Shown here: in pieces, positions 9,558 to 17,836 of the stretch
Layout of the letters: the number at the start of each line of letters is the position of its first letter
Position numbering within the stretch: the stretch's first letter is position 1
NCBI GenBank assembly: GCA_964630305.1
Contig: CAZVTR010000003.1
Location: forward strand, 39,154-103,153
Length of the DNA stretch: 64,000 nt
Origin: JAKPPT01 sp964630305
Lineage (GTDB): Bacteria; Spirochaetota; Spirochaetia; Treponematales; UBA12059
Reading direction: 5' to 3'
Position numbers and translations under genes: made by a program
Notes under the pieces: generated by a model
Told to the model about the DNA's origin: nothing
Databases searched by the model: none
What the model saw: only the letters and a program-made list of their open reading frames with translations

Positions 9558-10274
9558 CTATCTGCACTCTGCAGGCTGGGGTTCACCTTTCCGAACATTT
9601 TCAATTACTTCACCGTCTTTGAGGCGAATGATATGGTCTGCAATGCTGACAATTTTTGCATCATGTGTGGAAAAGATAAACGTGGTATCGAGTTCGGTAT
9701 TGATTTTTTTCATAAGTTCGATAATTTGCTCTCCGGTTTTGCTGTCCAGGTTTGCGGTAGGTTCATCGGCAAGTACAATATAGGGACGTGTCACGAGTGC
9801 ACGTGCTATAGCTACGCGCTGGCGCTGTCCGCCGGAAAGTTCGTTTGGTTTATGTTTTTTCCACTCTGTGAGACCAACTTCTTCTATGAGGTGATCTATC
9901 CATTCTTTTTTTTCTTGCGGAGCAATCCGTGTTTCTCCCAGCAAGAGAGGGAACTCAATGTTTTCCCAGACATTGAGCACTGGAATGAGATTAAATGACT
10001 GAAAAATAAATCCAAGCACCTGATGGCGCATTTTGGTAAGCTCTCTGTCGGAAAGCTTTGACGTTGGCTTGTCATTGATAATGACTTCACCGGATGTCGG
10101 TTTATCAATGAGTCCGATCATATTGAGAATTGTTGTTTTCCCGGAACCTGATGGTCCTGCAATTGAAATAAAATCGCCTTTCTCGATGCAAAATGAAACT
10201 CCTTTAACGGCTTCTACTTCCACTTTGCCAAGATAATAGGTTTTTTTCACATTTTCGAGCGAAATAATAGGCAT
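9558..10274 (-). CDS. ABC transporter ATP-binding protein, LolD/MacB family
   Basis: 238 residues, the normal size for a stand-alone LolD-type ATPase. Walker A GPSGSGKTT, Q-loop FQSFNLIPVLNVWEN, signature LSGGQRQRVAIARAL, Walker B IVLADEPTANLD and switch His in STHDAKIV are all intact. It is the first gene of the operon and starts after AGGAGGAAATACAG. It energises the two FtsX-type permeases encoded just downstream. A strong promoter precedes it (10298-10326). Confidence 0.93.
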   Translation of the reverse strand: MPIISLENVKKTYYLGKVEVEAVKGVSFCIEKGDFISIAGPSGSGKTTILNMIGLIDKPTSGEVIINDKPTSKLSDRELTKMRHQVLGFIFQSFNLIPVLNVWENIEFPLLLGETRIAPQEKKEWIDHLIEEVGLTEWKKHKPNELSGGQRQRVAIARALVTRPYIVLADEPTANLDSKTGEQIIELMKKINTELDTTFIFSTHDAKIVSIADHIIRLKDGEVIENVRKGEPQPAECR

Positions 10275-10297
10275 CTGTATTTCCTCCTGTTTAGAGA

Positions 10298-10326
10298 AAT
10301 ATATCTATCATTGTGAGAAAGGTCAA
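10298..10326 (-). promoter_or_regulatory. Promoter of the ABC/LolA-like/barrel operon
   Basis: On the minus strand TTGACC (10326-10321), 17 bp, then TATATT (10303-10298). The transcript would begin near 10291 and carries AGGAGG before the ATPase start. It is divergent from the lipid-kinase promoter. Confidence 0.7.
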
Positions 10327-10352
10327 TTTACACGTATATTGAGCTATTGCAA

Positions 10353-10381
10353 TTTACAAAACAGAGCTTCTCATTTACAAT
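10353..10381 (+). promoter_or_regulatory. Leaderless-type promoter of the lipid kinase gene
   Basis: TTTACA (10353-10358), 17 bp, TACAAT (10376-10381); the ATG begins after exactly 6 more bases, at the expected transcription start. No Shine-Dalgarno sequence is present. Confidence 0.65.
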
Positions 10382-10387
10382 TAACCT

Positions 10388-11530
10388 ATGGAACTATCTT
10401 CATTTGAGCAAAAGCTTAAGACTCTTATTTCCCGTTCTCGTGTAATTGATGCCAGTACGGTAGCTGTGCGGGTCATTGTAAATCTATATGCGGGCGGTTT
10501 TTCACGAGCTCTCAAACTTGAACAATCACATGGGATGCTCGATAGGCTGCTGGAGGAGACTCAGTCGCTTCCTGAACACAAACCTGCATCGTGGGAAGTA
10601 ATTACTACTGCAGCAAGCCGTCATGCGACACAAATTGCAAATGACTTGTTAGAGGAATCCGCACTTAAAAGCAATCAGCAGTGGCTTGTGATTCTTGCCT
10701 GCGGAGATGGCACGACGTGGGAATTCCTCGATGGTCTCACGCGAGCGCCGGCTGAAATTGTTGATCGGTTTACACTGCTCAGACTTCCACTCGGGACAGG
10801 CAATGACGGTACCGATGGCTGGACGCTCGAAGATTCATTGTCGCGGCTTTTTGATGATGGCATTATTATGAAACAGCCGTATGTTACTATACATACTGCA
10901 CCGCAGGGTAAGCAGAGCAAATCATCAGCTTCTGGTTTTAGAGCTTTTAACATAGTAAGCATTGGGCTTGATGCCTTTGTTGCACATATGACCAATAAAC
11001 TAAAAAAGAAGCTTCCCGGCGATTCTTTTAAGTTGTGGCTCGATCTTGCTACTGTGTTTTATGACAGCATCTATAAAACGGGAACAATGAGAATCGAGGG
11101 AAAAGGAACACTTGCGGCTTTTCAATCGGGGGCTTCGCGGAAATATGCAGCTCGTATTACAGCTGATGCTGAACGGTTTACTATCGAAGGGAAATTTCTC
11201 CTCCTTGCTGTGGGTGCAGACGGAAGGCGTACGTATGGCTCTCATCAGCTAATTCTGCCCGATGAAAACAATGTGTGTCTCATTGAAAAAATGAGTCTAT
11301 TACGCAAAATCAAACTTAAAACACCCATTGTGAGCGGAGAGCATAAAAAATTTCCTGAGGTGATTCTCGCTCAATCTAAAGAACTTATAGTTTACTACGA
11401 TGAAACAATACTCATGCAGATGGATGGAGAATCGGTAAAACTTGAACCAGAAGATTTCCCGCTCAATGTTAAAGTTTCTGAGCCTATACTGCGGTATTTA
11501 GGACGAAAAGACGGGAGACGGCATTTATAA
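10388..11530 (+). CDS. Diacylglycerol kinase-family lipid kinase
   Basis: 380 residues with the catalytic fold shared by diacylglycerol and sphingosine kinases. The nucleotide loop reads ACGDGTTWEFLDGL (usual GGDGT..E), followed by the second signature LLRLPLGTGNDGTDGW. It would phosphorylate a membrane lipid such as diacylglycerol, using ATP, at the inner membrane face. The first Gly of GGDGT is Cys here, a mild variation. The predicted promoter places the transcript start on the ATG, so the mRNA is probably leaderless. Confidence 0.75.
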   Translation: MELSSFEQKLKTLISRSRVIDASTVAVRVIVNLYAGGFSRALKLEQSHGMLDRLLEETQSLPEHKPASWEVITTAASRHATQIANDLLEESALKSNQQWLVILACGDGTTWEFLDGLTRAPAEIVDRFTLLRLPLGTGNDGTDGWTLEDSLSRLFDDGIIMKQPYVTIHTAPQGKQSKSSASGFRAFNIVSIGLDAFVAHMTNKLKKKLPGDSFKLWLDLATVFYDSIYKTGTMRIEGKGTLAAFQSGASRKYAARITADAERFTIEGKFLLLAVGADGRRTYGSHQLILPDENNVCLIEKMSLLRKIKLKTPIVSGEHKKFPEVILAQSKELIVYYDETILMQMDGESVKLEPEDFPLNVKVSEPILRYLGRKDGRRHL

Positions 11531-11602
11531 TTGCCATAGCTTGATACGACAAACTGCTCAGCTGCATTGGCTGATACTGGTGAATACGCTGAATGGAGCA
11601 CT

Positions 11603-12238
11603 ATGATTGAATATATTATTTCAGTAAATCCTGATAATCGTATAATAAAAAAAACTGTCGCAATTTTAAAAGAAGGCGGACTGGTTGCAATTCCAACGGA
11701 TACAAGCTGGGCTATTATTGCATCTATTAGTTCAAAAGAGGGCAGGGATAAGCTTCTTGACAGCATGCCGCCGGAGCGAAGGCGTGCCCCTACGTTTATT
11801 TGTACCGATATTCAGCAAACTTCTGAATATTGCGAAATTTCCGATGCTGTGTTTCGTTACATTAAAAAATTGGTGCCGGGTCCTTATGTGTTTATACTGC
11901 GCAGTACAAACAAAATTGCAAAACTATTTTCACTGAAACGAGCAGAAATTGGAGTAAGAATTCCTGCGCATCCTGTGGCTCATGCGGTTATAGCTGAACT
12001 AGGTGTTCCGCTCTTATCAATAACGGCACGAAAAACTATGATAAATAAATCGAGCGAGCCTCCTTCATATCCTGAAGAAGAGTTATTCGATGAGGCTTGG
12101 GAACTTGAGGATATCCCTGGTATCGACCTTATTATTGCCGGTGAAGAAGATTGTGAAAAAACAATTACTACAGTGATTGATTTAAGAACCGATGAGCCAA
12201 TTATAATCAGACAAGGCGCAGGAATAGTTGAAAAATAG
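11603..12238 (+). CDS. YrdC/Sua5/YciO-family protein
   Basis: 211 residues from the ATG at 11603, which has GGAG upstream; an earlier in-frame start at 11567 lacks one. The YrdC fold is visible: LVAIPTDTSWAI near residue 25, a phosphate/ATP region LVPGPYVFILRST, then KRAEIGVRIPAHPV. True TsaC enzymes make threonylcarbamoyl-AMP for the t6A modification of tRNAs. This one looks closer to the YciO branch, whose function is less clear. No tsaB, tsaD or tsaE gene is in the window. Confidence 0.75.
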   Translation: MIEYIISVNPDNRIIKKTVAILKEGGLVAIPTDTSWAIIASISSKEGRDKLLDSMPPERRRAPTFICTDIQQTSEYCEISDAVFRYIKKLVPGPYVFILRSTNKIAKLFSLKRAEIGVRIPAHPVAHAVIAELGVPLLSITARKTMINKSSEPPSYPEEELFDEAWELEDIPGIDLIIAGEEDCEKTITTVIDLRTDEPIIIRQGAGIVEK

Positions 12239-12251
12239 CTATAACCAAGTA

Positions 12252-12728
12252 TTAATGGTGTTCTTCTTTTAATGATGGCAAGCCCATCGAACGCATTTGT
12301 GCGCCATGAAACGCATCGTGCGTTAGGAGCCAGGAAATAACGGTTTTCCATGGTTTTTTCCATGAGGGCATAAGCTCTTCTAGCTTTGCTTCACCTAATG
12401 CTCGAATGCCGTTCATACATGCGCTATGCATTTCCACAAGGAGTTTCTTATCCTGTTCCCAGCCTTCTTTGCTCGCAGAGTGAGGCGCTGGAAACCAGCT
12501 TTCGTCGGTATAATTCCATGATGCGACATTTTGACCTAAATCTTTTGCAACAATATATTTACATTTAGCGCAGTGCAGCATTATTTCCCATGCACTGTAT
12601 CCTTCCCATGTGTTTTTGCTTTGAGCTTCTTCCCACGAAAGTTTTTCAATGGTAGCCATAAAAGAATGTCCATTCCAAGATTTTCCATTGAACTCAGCAT
12701 CGAGCATTGCAAGCACTGCCTCAAACAT
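12252..12728 (-). CDS. DinB-superfamily protein
   Basis: 158 residues forming a predicted four-helix bundle of the DinB/YfiT type. Candidate metal-binding histidines are in AWEIMLHCAKCK and in THDAFHGAQM; the latter is the usual HxxxH-like end of the family. Members include thiol transferases and metal-dependent hydrolases, but most, like this one, are uncharacterised. The start is supported by AAGGAGTAACAAT. It lies 30 bases from the DEAD-box-like gene and may be co-transcribed with it. Confidence 0.7.
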   Translation of the reverse strand: MFEAVLAMLDAEFNGKSWNGHSFMATIEKLSWEEAQSKNTWEGYSAWEIMLHCAKCKYIVAKDLGQNVASWNYTDESWFPAPHSASKEGWEQDKKLLVEMHSACMNGIRALGEAKLEELMPSWKKPWKTVISWLLTHDAFHGAQMRSMGLPSLKEEHH

Positions 12729-12758
12729 ATTGTTACTCCTTTCAAAAAAGATCAGCTA

Positions 12759-14426
12759 TCAATCATTTTTCTGTTTGTTTTTTTGGACTTTTGGTTTAAG
12801 CAAATTAGAAATACCTTGAAATAAATTTTGTATTACCGAAGATTTTTGTTTTTTGTTGTCAGTTTGTGTTGTTTGTTTTGCTGCGTTGTTTGATCTTTGA
12901 TTGTTGTTGCTGTTTTGATGATGGTATGCAGTATGCTTTTTCGGCTGTTTGTCATTCCTCTGTGTTTCCCTTGTGTTTGTTGGATGATTGTTAGCATGAG
13001 ATTTCTTAGCTTTAGAAGGTGAACTCTCAGTTTTTTCTTTATTAAACTTTTTGCTGTATTTTTCCTGATAGTATTTAAGCCTTTCTTCTGCGCTCATGGT
13101 ATATAATGAAGCCTCTAAATTCTGATCATGCCGGTTAGTATCATGCTCAGCTTGCTTTGAGTAGCTATGTTTTTTATGGTTTTCTGGCTGCCGGTTTCTT
13201 CCAGCATATGCAATATCTCTAGGTTTCCCAGCGCTGTGAATAGAATCATTGTTAATGCTGCCTCTTTGATAAGTATTTTTATCATAGTTTCTTGAGCGCT
13301 TGTGGTCAGAAGCAGCTGCTGTATCTTTTTTGAGCATTGATGGCACAAGCTCCTGTACTGGTATTTTAAATCCGAGCTCTTGTTCGATTATAGGAAGATT
13401 GTAAACATATTCTTCACACGCAAAGCTGATTGCAGTGTGCGGTCTGCTTGTATCAATATGGTGCAGCCGTAATTTATATGCTTGCGGCGATAATGGTAAA
13501 TCATAATTGATAATGTATTGTGTTTTTATTCCCGAGCGTTCAAGGCTTTTATCATTGGTTACAAGCACAGCGATTGTGCCTTTATTAAAATTCTCAAGAA
13601 TTTCTTTTTGTTCTTTTCTGCTAATGAATGATAAATACAAGCTGGCAGAAACAGCATGAGCAGTGATTTTGTTAGTTACATATTCTGCTGTTCCCTTTGT
13701 GTTGCATACCACAACAGCTTGAGGGATTGTCTGCAGTATACCTAAGAGTAATGAAATTTTTTCCTGTTTGTTGACATGGTACAATTGCTGTTTGAGAACA
13801 TCTGGTGTGATAGCGGTATCTTCAAGAATTATTTTCTGAATGCTTTTTGAAGCAGCAGAAACAATCGCATCAATTCTAGAGTTGTCTGTAGTTGAAAATA
13901 AGAGCCATTGTGCAATATTATCAATTTTGAGCATGGCTTTGATATCTTCCCCGTATCCTAAATTAAGCATTGCATCAACATTGTCGAGCGTAATTGTTTC
14001 AATATCCTGCATAAGTTCTGGCTGTACTCGCTTTTGCGCAAGGAAAGCTTTAACAGAACCAATAAGGATTGCGGGTTTTGCCGTTAAAACTTCTGGGTTG
14101 TTTCCTGGAAGCGGTTCTATAAGCTCCTTTACAGGAATTCCAAGTTTCTTTGCAATCGTATTGATAGCTTCCATAAGAATATGGCTGTTTTGAGCGGTGC
14201 TTGTAAGCAAAACTTGTACTGCATGGGGCGACTTCTTTGCTTTTGTAATTATGGGTAACGTACTGCACACTCCATGATTATATGCAGTCTTGTTGATAAC
14301 ATATACAGATGCCCCTTGCAGTGATTGCTGGAGCGGATTCTGGAATACTTCCAGGAGTTCATCGGAATAATGGACCAATGCAATGTCGTGTAAAAAAGAA
14401 TCGAGTTCAACAGAATCAGAAAACAT
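12759..14426 (-). CDS. Degenerate DEAD-box helicase homologue with basic, Asn-rich tail
   Basis: 555 residues from the ATG at 14426, chosen over an in-frame GTG at 14435 because AGGTGG precedes it. The two RecA-like domains align with DEAD-box RNA helicases, but every ATPase motif is altered. The Walker A region reads NKTAYNHG (no GKT), motif II reads LDNVDAMLNLGY where LDEADRMLDMGF is usual, motif III is STT, and motif VI is HHIDTSRP instead of HRxGRxGR. After about residue 390 follows a long low-complexity tail rich in Lys, Asn, Gln, His and Ser. Probably an ATPase-dead RNA-binding or scaffold protein. The frame is intact, so it is not an ordinary pseudogene. Confidence 0.7.
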   Translation of the reverse strand: MFSDSVELDSFLHDIALVHYSDELLEVFQNPLQQSLQGASVYVINKTAYNHGVCSTLPIITKAKKSPHAVQVLLTSTAQNSHILMEAINTIAKKLGIPVKELIEPLPGNNPEVLTAKPAILIGSVKAFLAQKRVQPELMQDIETITLDNVDAMLNLGYGEDIKAMLKIDNIAQWLLFSTTDNSRIDAIVSAASKSIQKIILEDTAITPDVLKQQLYHVNKQEKISLLLGILQTIPQAVVVCNTKGTAEYVTNKITAHAVSASLYLSFISRKEQKEILENFNKGTIAVLVTNDKSLERSGIKTQYIINYDLPLSPQAYKLRLHHIDTSRPHTAISFACEEYVYNLPIIEQELGFKIPVQELVPSMLKKDTAAASDHKRSRNYDKNTYQRGSINNDSIHSAGKPRDIAYAGRNRQPENHKKHSYSKQAEHDTNRHDQNLEASLYTMSAEERLKYYQEKYSKKFNKEKTESSPSKAKKSHANNHPTNTRETQRNDKQPKKHTAYHHQNSNNNQRSNNAAKQTTQTDNKKQKSSVIQNLFQGISNLLKPKVQKNKQKND

Positions 14427-14479
14427 GAATACCACCTGTATTAAAAGTAATTGTACTGTTTTTCCTAAAATTGTACTGG

Positions 14480-14507
14480 TTGCATAAAAACTATTATATG
14501 CTACAAT
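14480..14507 (+). promoter_or_regulatory. Probable promoter of the phospholipase C-like gene
   Basis: TTGCAT (14480-14485), 16 bp, TACAAT (14502-14507). The start would be near 14514, with a leader of about 40 nt that carries AAAGGA before the ATG at 14555. Confidence 0.5.
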
Positions 14508-14554
14508 AGCATAAATTTGACGCTTATAAAAGATATCGCAAAAGGATTATATCG

Positions 14555-15997
14555 ATGAAACGCAAACTGCTTGCATTTTTTGTCATTTTAACATTTGCTG
14601 TACAGATTTTGTTCTCCTGGGATGATCATGATCAGCTTACTCACTATGCACTACAAGAAGAACAGTGGGCACAGGATGCAGTCATTGCAGAATCGCTTGA
14701 GACTTTTTTATCTAAAGAGAAAATTCAGCTCGTCGATGTGCTTCAGTATTTTGAGAAAGAAGCTAGCCATATACTTCCTTATTATGCTTCGTTACCAGAG
14801 TCTTTGCAGTTTAATCCTGTTCTTTCTGGTGATGCCTTGGCAGAGAGTTTTCTCAAAGCCTTGCGTGTCAATCCTACATATCGATTTATGCTCTTTTATC
14901 AGCCTCGCGCATTTGAACCCCGGCCTCAAGGAAAATCTGATATTGATACCTCGATAATTGATGTATTTAATAATCGATTCCAAAACAGCCCTTTTATCGG
15001 TTTAGCTGAAAATGAAGCAATACCAGTTTGTGATGTCATTGCAAGTGCTTCAGATGAACCGGATTATGGCTTGGACCTTGGACTTTTTGAAGACAATAAA
15101 ACACAATACGGTGCACAGTATGGCTTTAAAATTCAGCCATGGGGAAATCCTGCTCTCTTGTATGGCAGCCAAGCGCCGCTCCACATGGCTTTCCCATGGG
15201 AAGATCCTATTATCAAATTAGCAGCTCCCTGGACACAGCAAAGTCTCAATGCATACAGAGTTTTACAATTTACCACGCTCGCACGATTTGCATTTCAGAC
15301 AGGACACCCCTATTGGGGATACCGTTTTGCCGGGGTAGCATTGCATTACCTCCAGGATCTTGCACAACCGTACCATGCACGGCTTTTCCCTGGAAAATCT
15401 ACACTCGCATTGCTGGCTATGAATATGTTTGGCTCTCAAAAACAAAAAGATGACGCAGTAGTAATACTCTCGAATCGTCACCTTGCTTTTGAGGATTATG
15501 TATATGATATTCTGGCAGATGAAGAAAGCTCAGAACTCCATCAGAAAGCGATAAAAGCACTTTCTAAGTCTACGAAAATAATTGATTACAGAAACATGTA
15601 TGGTTACGATGTAATTGCATTTCAAGCTTACAAGGCAGGTAATTCGTTAGATAGAATGATTGCATCACTCTTCCCTGAACATATTGTAAACGATCCTGGT
15701 TATGATTACGGTGCCGATAAAAACCGTCCCTGGAAAGAATTGTATGGGATGGTTCAGCAATCAAAAAATACCAAAGAACTTGATGCTTTTGTAGAATCTC
15801 AGCTTGAACTTGTTGGTATGTATACACGGTCCTATCTTAATTCTATACGGCTGCTTCAGGAAGTGAAACCCCGAAATGTCCCAGCTGATTCTCGGAGTTT
15901 TATTTATGTGATTATTGTCCTTCTTGCAATAGCAGGAATTACTTTAATCATTTTACGCATTATATTTACAGCAAAAAAGAAACGGCACGATAGTTAA
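14555..15997 (+). CDS. Exported, membrane-anchored zinc phospholipase C / S1-P1 nuclease-like protein
   Basis: 480 residues. A signal peptide (residues 1-21) would be cut to leave Trp22 as the new N-terminus, WDDHDQLTHYAL. In zinc phospholipase C and P1 nucleases the mature N-terminal Trp and a nearby His are zinc ligands. A second family motif is GVALHYLQDLAQPYHARL near residue 265 (H-x3-D and P-x-H). A single helix near the C-terminus (IYVIIVLLAIAGITLIILR) followed by a basic tail would anchor it in the membrane, facing the periplasm. Substrate (phospholipid or nucleic acid) is not decidable; the motif placement suggests an active metalloenzyme. Confidence 0.65.
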   Translation: MKRKLLAFFVILTFAVQILFSWDDHDQLTHYALQEEQWAQDAVIAESLETFLSKEKIQLVDVLQYFEKEASHILPYYASLPESLQFNPVLSGDALAESFLKALRVNPTYRFMLFYQPRAFEPRPQGKSDIDTSIIDVFNNRFQNSPFIGLAENEAIPVCDVIASASDEPDYGLDLGLFEDNKTQYGAQYGFKIQPWGNPALLYGSQAPLHMAFPWEDPIIKLAAPWTQQSLNAYRVLQFTTLARFAFQTGHPYWGYRFAGVALHYLQDLAQPYHARLFPGKSTLALLAMNMFGSQKQKDDAVVILSNRHLAFEDYVYDILADEESSELHQKAIKALSKSTKIIDYRNMYGYDVIAFQAYKAGNSLDRMIASLFPEHIVNDPGYDYGADKNRPWKELYGMVQQSKNTKELDAFVESQLELVGMYTRSYLNSIRLLQEVKPRNVPADSRSFIYVIIVLLAIAGITLIILRIIFTAKKKRHDS

Positions 15998-16044
15998 AAT
16001 TCCGTGAAATATGCGAAACAGTACAGGCACAATTTTTTGATGTA

Positions 16045-17679
16045 TTAATGCAGCGCTATGCAGCGTTCTTTTAGCTCATTAATGTACTGCCGGTTCTCAA
16101 GGCTAAGCTTTTTAAGCTGATCTGCTTCGGTTAAGAGGTTGCTGCAAGCATGAGCTATAGACTGCGAACTATTCCGGAGATTTTCTGCTATTGCCTGAGA
16201 TTGGCTTGAACGGGCGACTGTCTGTTCAATCGCAGTTTGGATTTCTTCGAGCGCAAGATGCGCTTCGTCGCTAAAAATTGAAAAGCCGTTAATTGCTTCA
16301 CTAACTTCTGCAGTGCCGGAAGTTATCTCTTTAAGCCTGTTTAAAAGCTGATTGAGTGTGGCAGCAACCTGCTGGATTTCTTCTGACATTTTAGTAAAAA
16401 ACTCTGTTGTAGCCTGGCCGGATTTTTCTGCCTGCTCCATCATTTCCTGCGTGTCACTGAGGATTGATGCAATTGTTCGGCTTCCTTCTGAGGCTTCTTC
16501 TGCGAGAGCTCGGATTTCTTCTGCTACCACACCAAAACCCTTTCCTGCTTCGCCAGCATGAGCTGCTTCAATGGATGCATTCATACCAAGCAAGTTTGTT
16601 CGGCCTGCGACATCGCCAATCAGTGTGTTCATTTCTTCCATACGGCTTGTTGACTGTACGAGTTCTTGAATTGACTGCGAGATTTCTGCAACGCGTTCTT
16701 CGCCATCATGCGCAAGTGCAGACAAGTTTGCGACACCGTGCTGACGCTGTAACGTAGCGGTTCCTATTTCTTCAATAGCTTGAATCATTTGGTTGATTGA
16801 TGCACTGGATTCATGAATCTTAGTAAAGTACTGGCTTATCGCCTGTGTAACGCGTCTTTGGGTAGAAAGTACATCATGCTCGCTGCGGTTATTTGCTGTG
16901 ATTGCATCATCGAGCATAGCAAGTCCTTGAAGTGCTTCTTCGATAAAATTTTGAAGCTGATGTGCTGCTTTTTGGAGATTTTCTGCAGAGTGTGCAAGTT
17001 TTTCGCTAATCATCTGGCTTTTTGCTTGGGTCTCATTAATTGCATCGATGGTTTCATGGTATTGTATGCGAGATGCTTCTGACATTTCTGCGGTTTCATC
17101 AACAAGTTTTTTTTGCATGCGGATTGTCGTTGCAACAAAAGAACCTCCAGCAATAATGAGAATTGCACAGGTTGAGAGTGACTGTATAGCAAGTGTTGTT
17201 ACGATGCCTTCATCAATTGGAAGAGCATCGAATATGTAGAGCACGGCTATTGCTCCGAGAGTAAGTACAGTCATCACCAGTGCCTGGATTTGTGATATGC
17301 CGACAAGAGCAAGCACAACGAGAACAAAAAAGCCCAGAGTGGCAAACACATAGCACTCATAGACATTCTGGTAAGCATCAAACTTAATCGCAGCAAACAT
17401 TACCAAAAATAGGCCATAAATAAAGAGCGAAGATGCAATTCCGTATCGCTTTTTTGCCATTAAAATGAGTGTTGCAAGGCAGATAGTAAATAAAAATCCA
17501 ATAGCAATTGATACCGTAGCTGCGCCGGTAGTAAGCATAATGACAGCAAGTATAATTGAAAAAACACCTATGGTAAGCGAAACAGGTGCCAGTACTCGTG
17601 CTTTTTTATAAATACGGATATCACCTTCCAAATATGGAAAAATAAATGGTTTAAATAATTTGTCAAACAAACCTGCCAT
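16045..17679 (-). CDS. Methyl-accepting chemotaxis protein with a polytopic membrane sensor
   Basis: 544 residues. The first 190 contain about six membrane helices with almost no periplasmic domain, so the ligand or physical cue is probably sensed in the membrane. A long coiled-coil follows, ending in the conserved MCP hairpin tip VVAEEIRALAEEASEGSRT (around residue 385) that binds CheA and CheW. No HAMP motif is obvious between membrane and signalling parts. Start supported by AAGGGAAGGTAACGT. No che genes are adjacent. Confidence 0.88.
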   Translation of the reverse strand: MAGLFDKLFKPFIFPYLEGDIRIYKKARVLAPVSLTIGVFSIILAVIMLTTGAATVSIAIGFLFTICLATLILMAKKRYGIASSLFIYGLFLVMFAAIKFDAYQNVYECYVFATLGFFVLVVLALVGISQIQALVMTVLTLGAIAVLYIFDALPIDEGIVTTLAIQSLSTCAILIIAGGSFVATTIRMQKKLVDETAEMSEASRIQYHETIDAINETQAKSQMISEKLAHSAENLQKAAHQLQNFIEEALQGLAMLDDAITANNRSEHDVLSTQRRVTQAISQYFTKIHESSASINQMIQAIEEIGTATLQRQHGVANLSALAHDGEERVAEISQSIQELVQSTSRMEEMNTLIGDVAGRTNLLGMNASIEAAHAGEAGKGFGVVAEEIRALAEEASEGSRTIASILSDTQEMMEQAEKSGQATTEFFTKMSEEIQQVAATLNQLLNRLKEITSGTAEVSEAINGFSIFSDEAHLALEEIQTAIEQTVARSSQSQAIAENLRNSSQSIAHACSNLLTEADQLKKLSLENRQYINELKERCIALH

Positions 17680-17836
17680 ACGTTACCTTCCCTTAAAAAC
17701 TATCGATTATATAATTCATCTGCTTATATAATCTTAAAGAGCATTTGTTATAAAAGCAAGCATTTTTTGTTATATAGTTCTCAACCTTTGTTGGGTTTAT
17801 TGCGCTCAACTATCTCACAATCTTCGTGACACAAAA

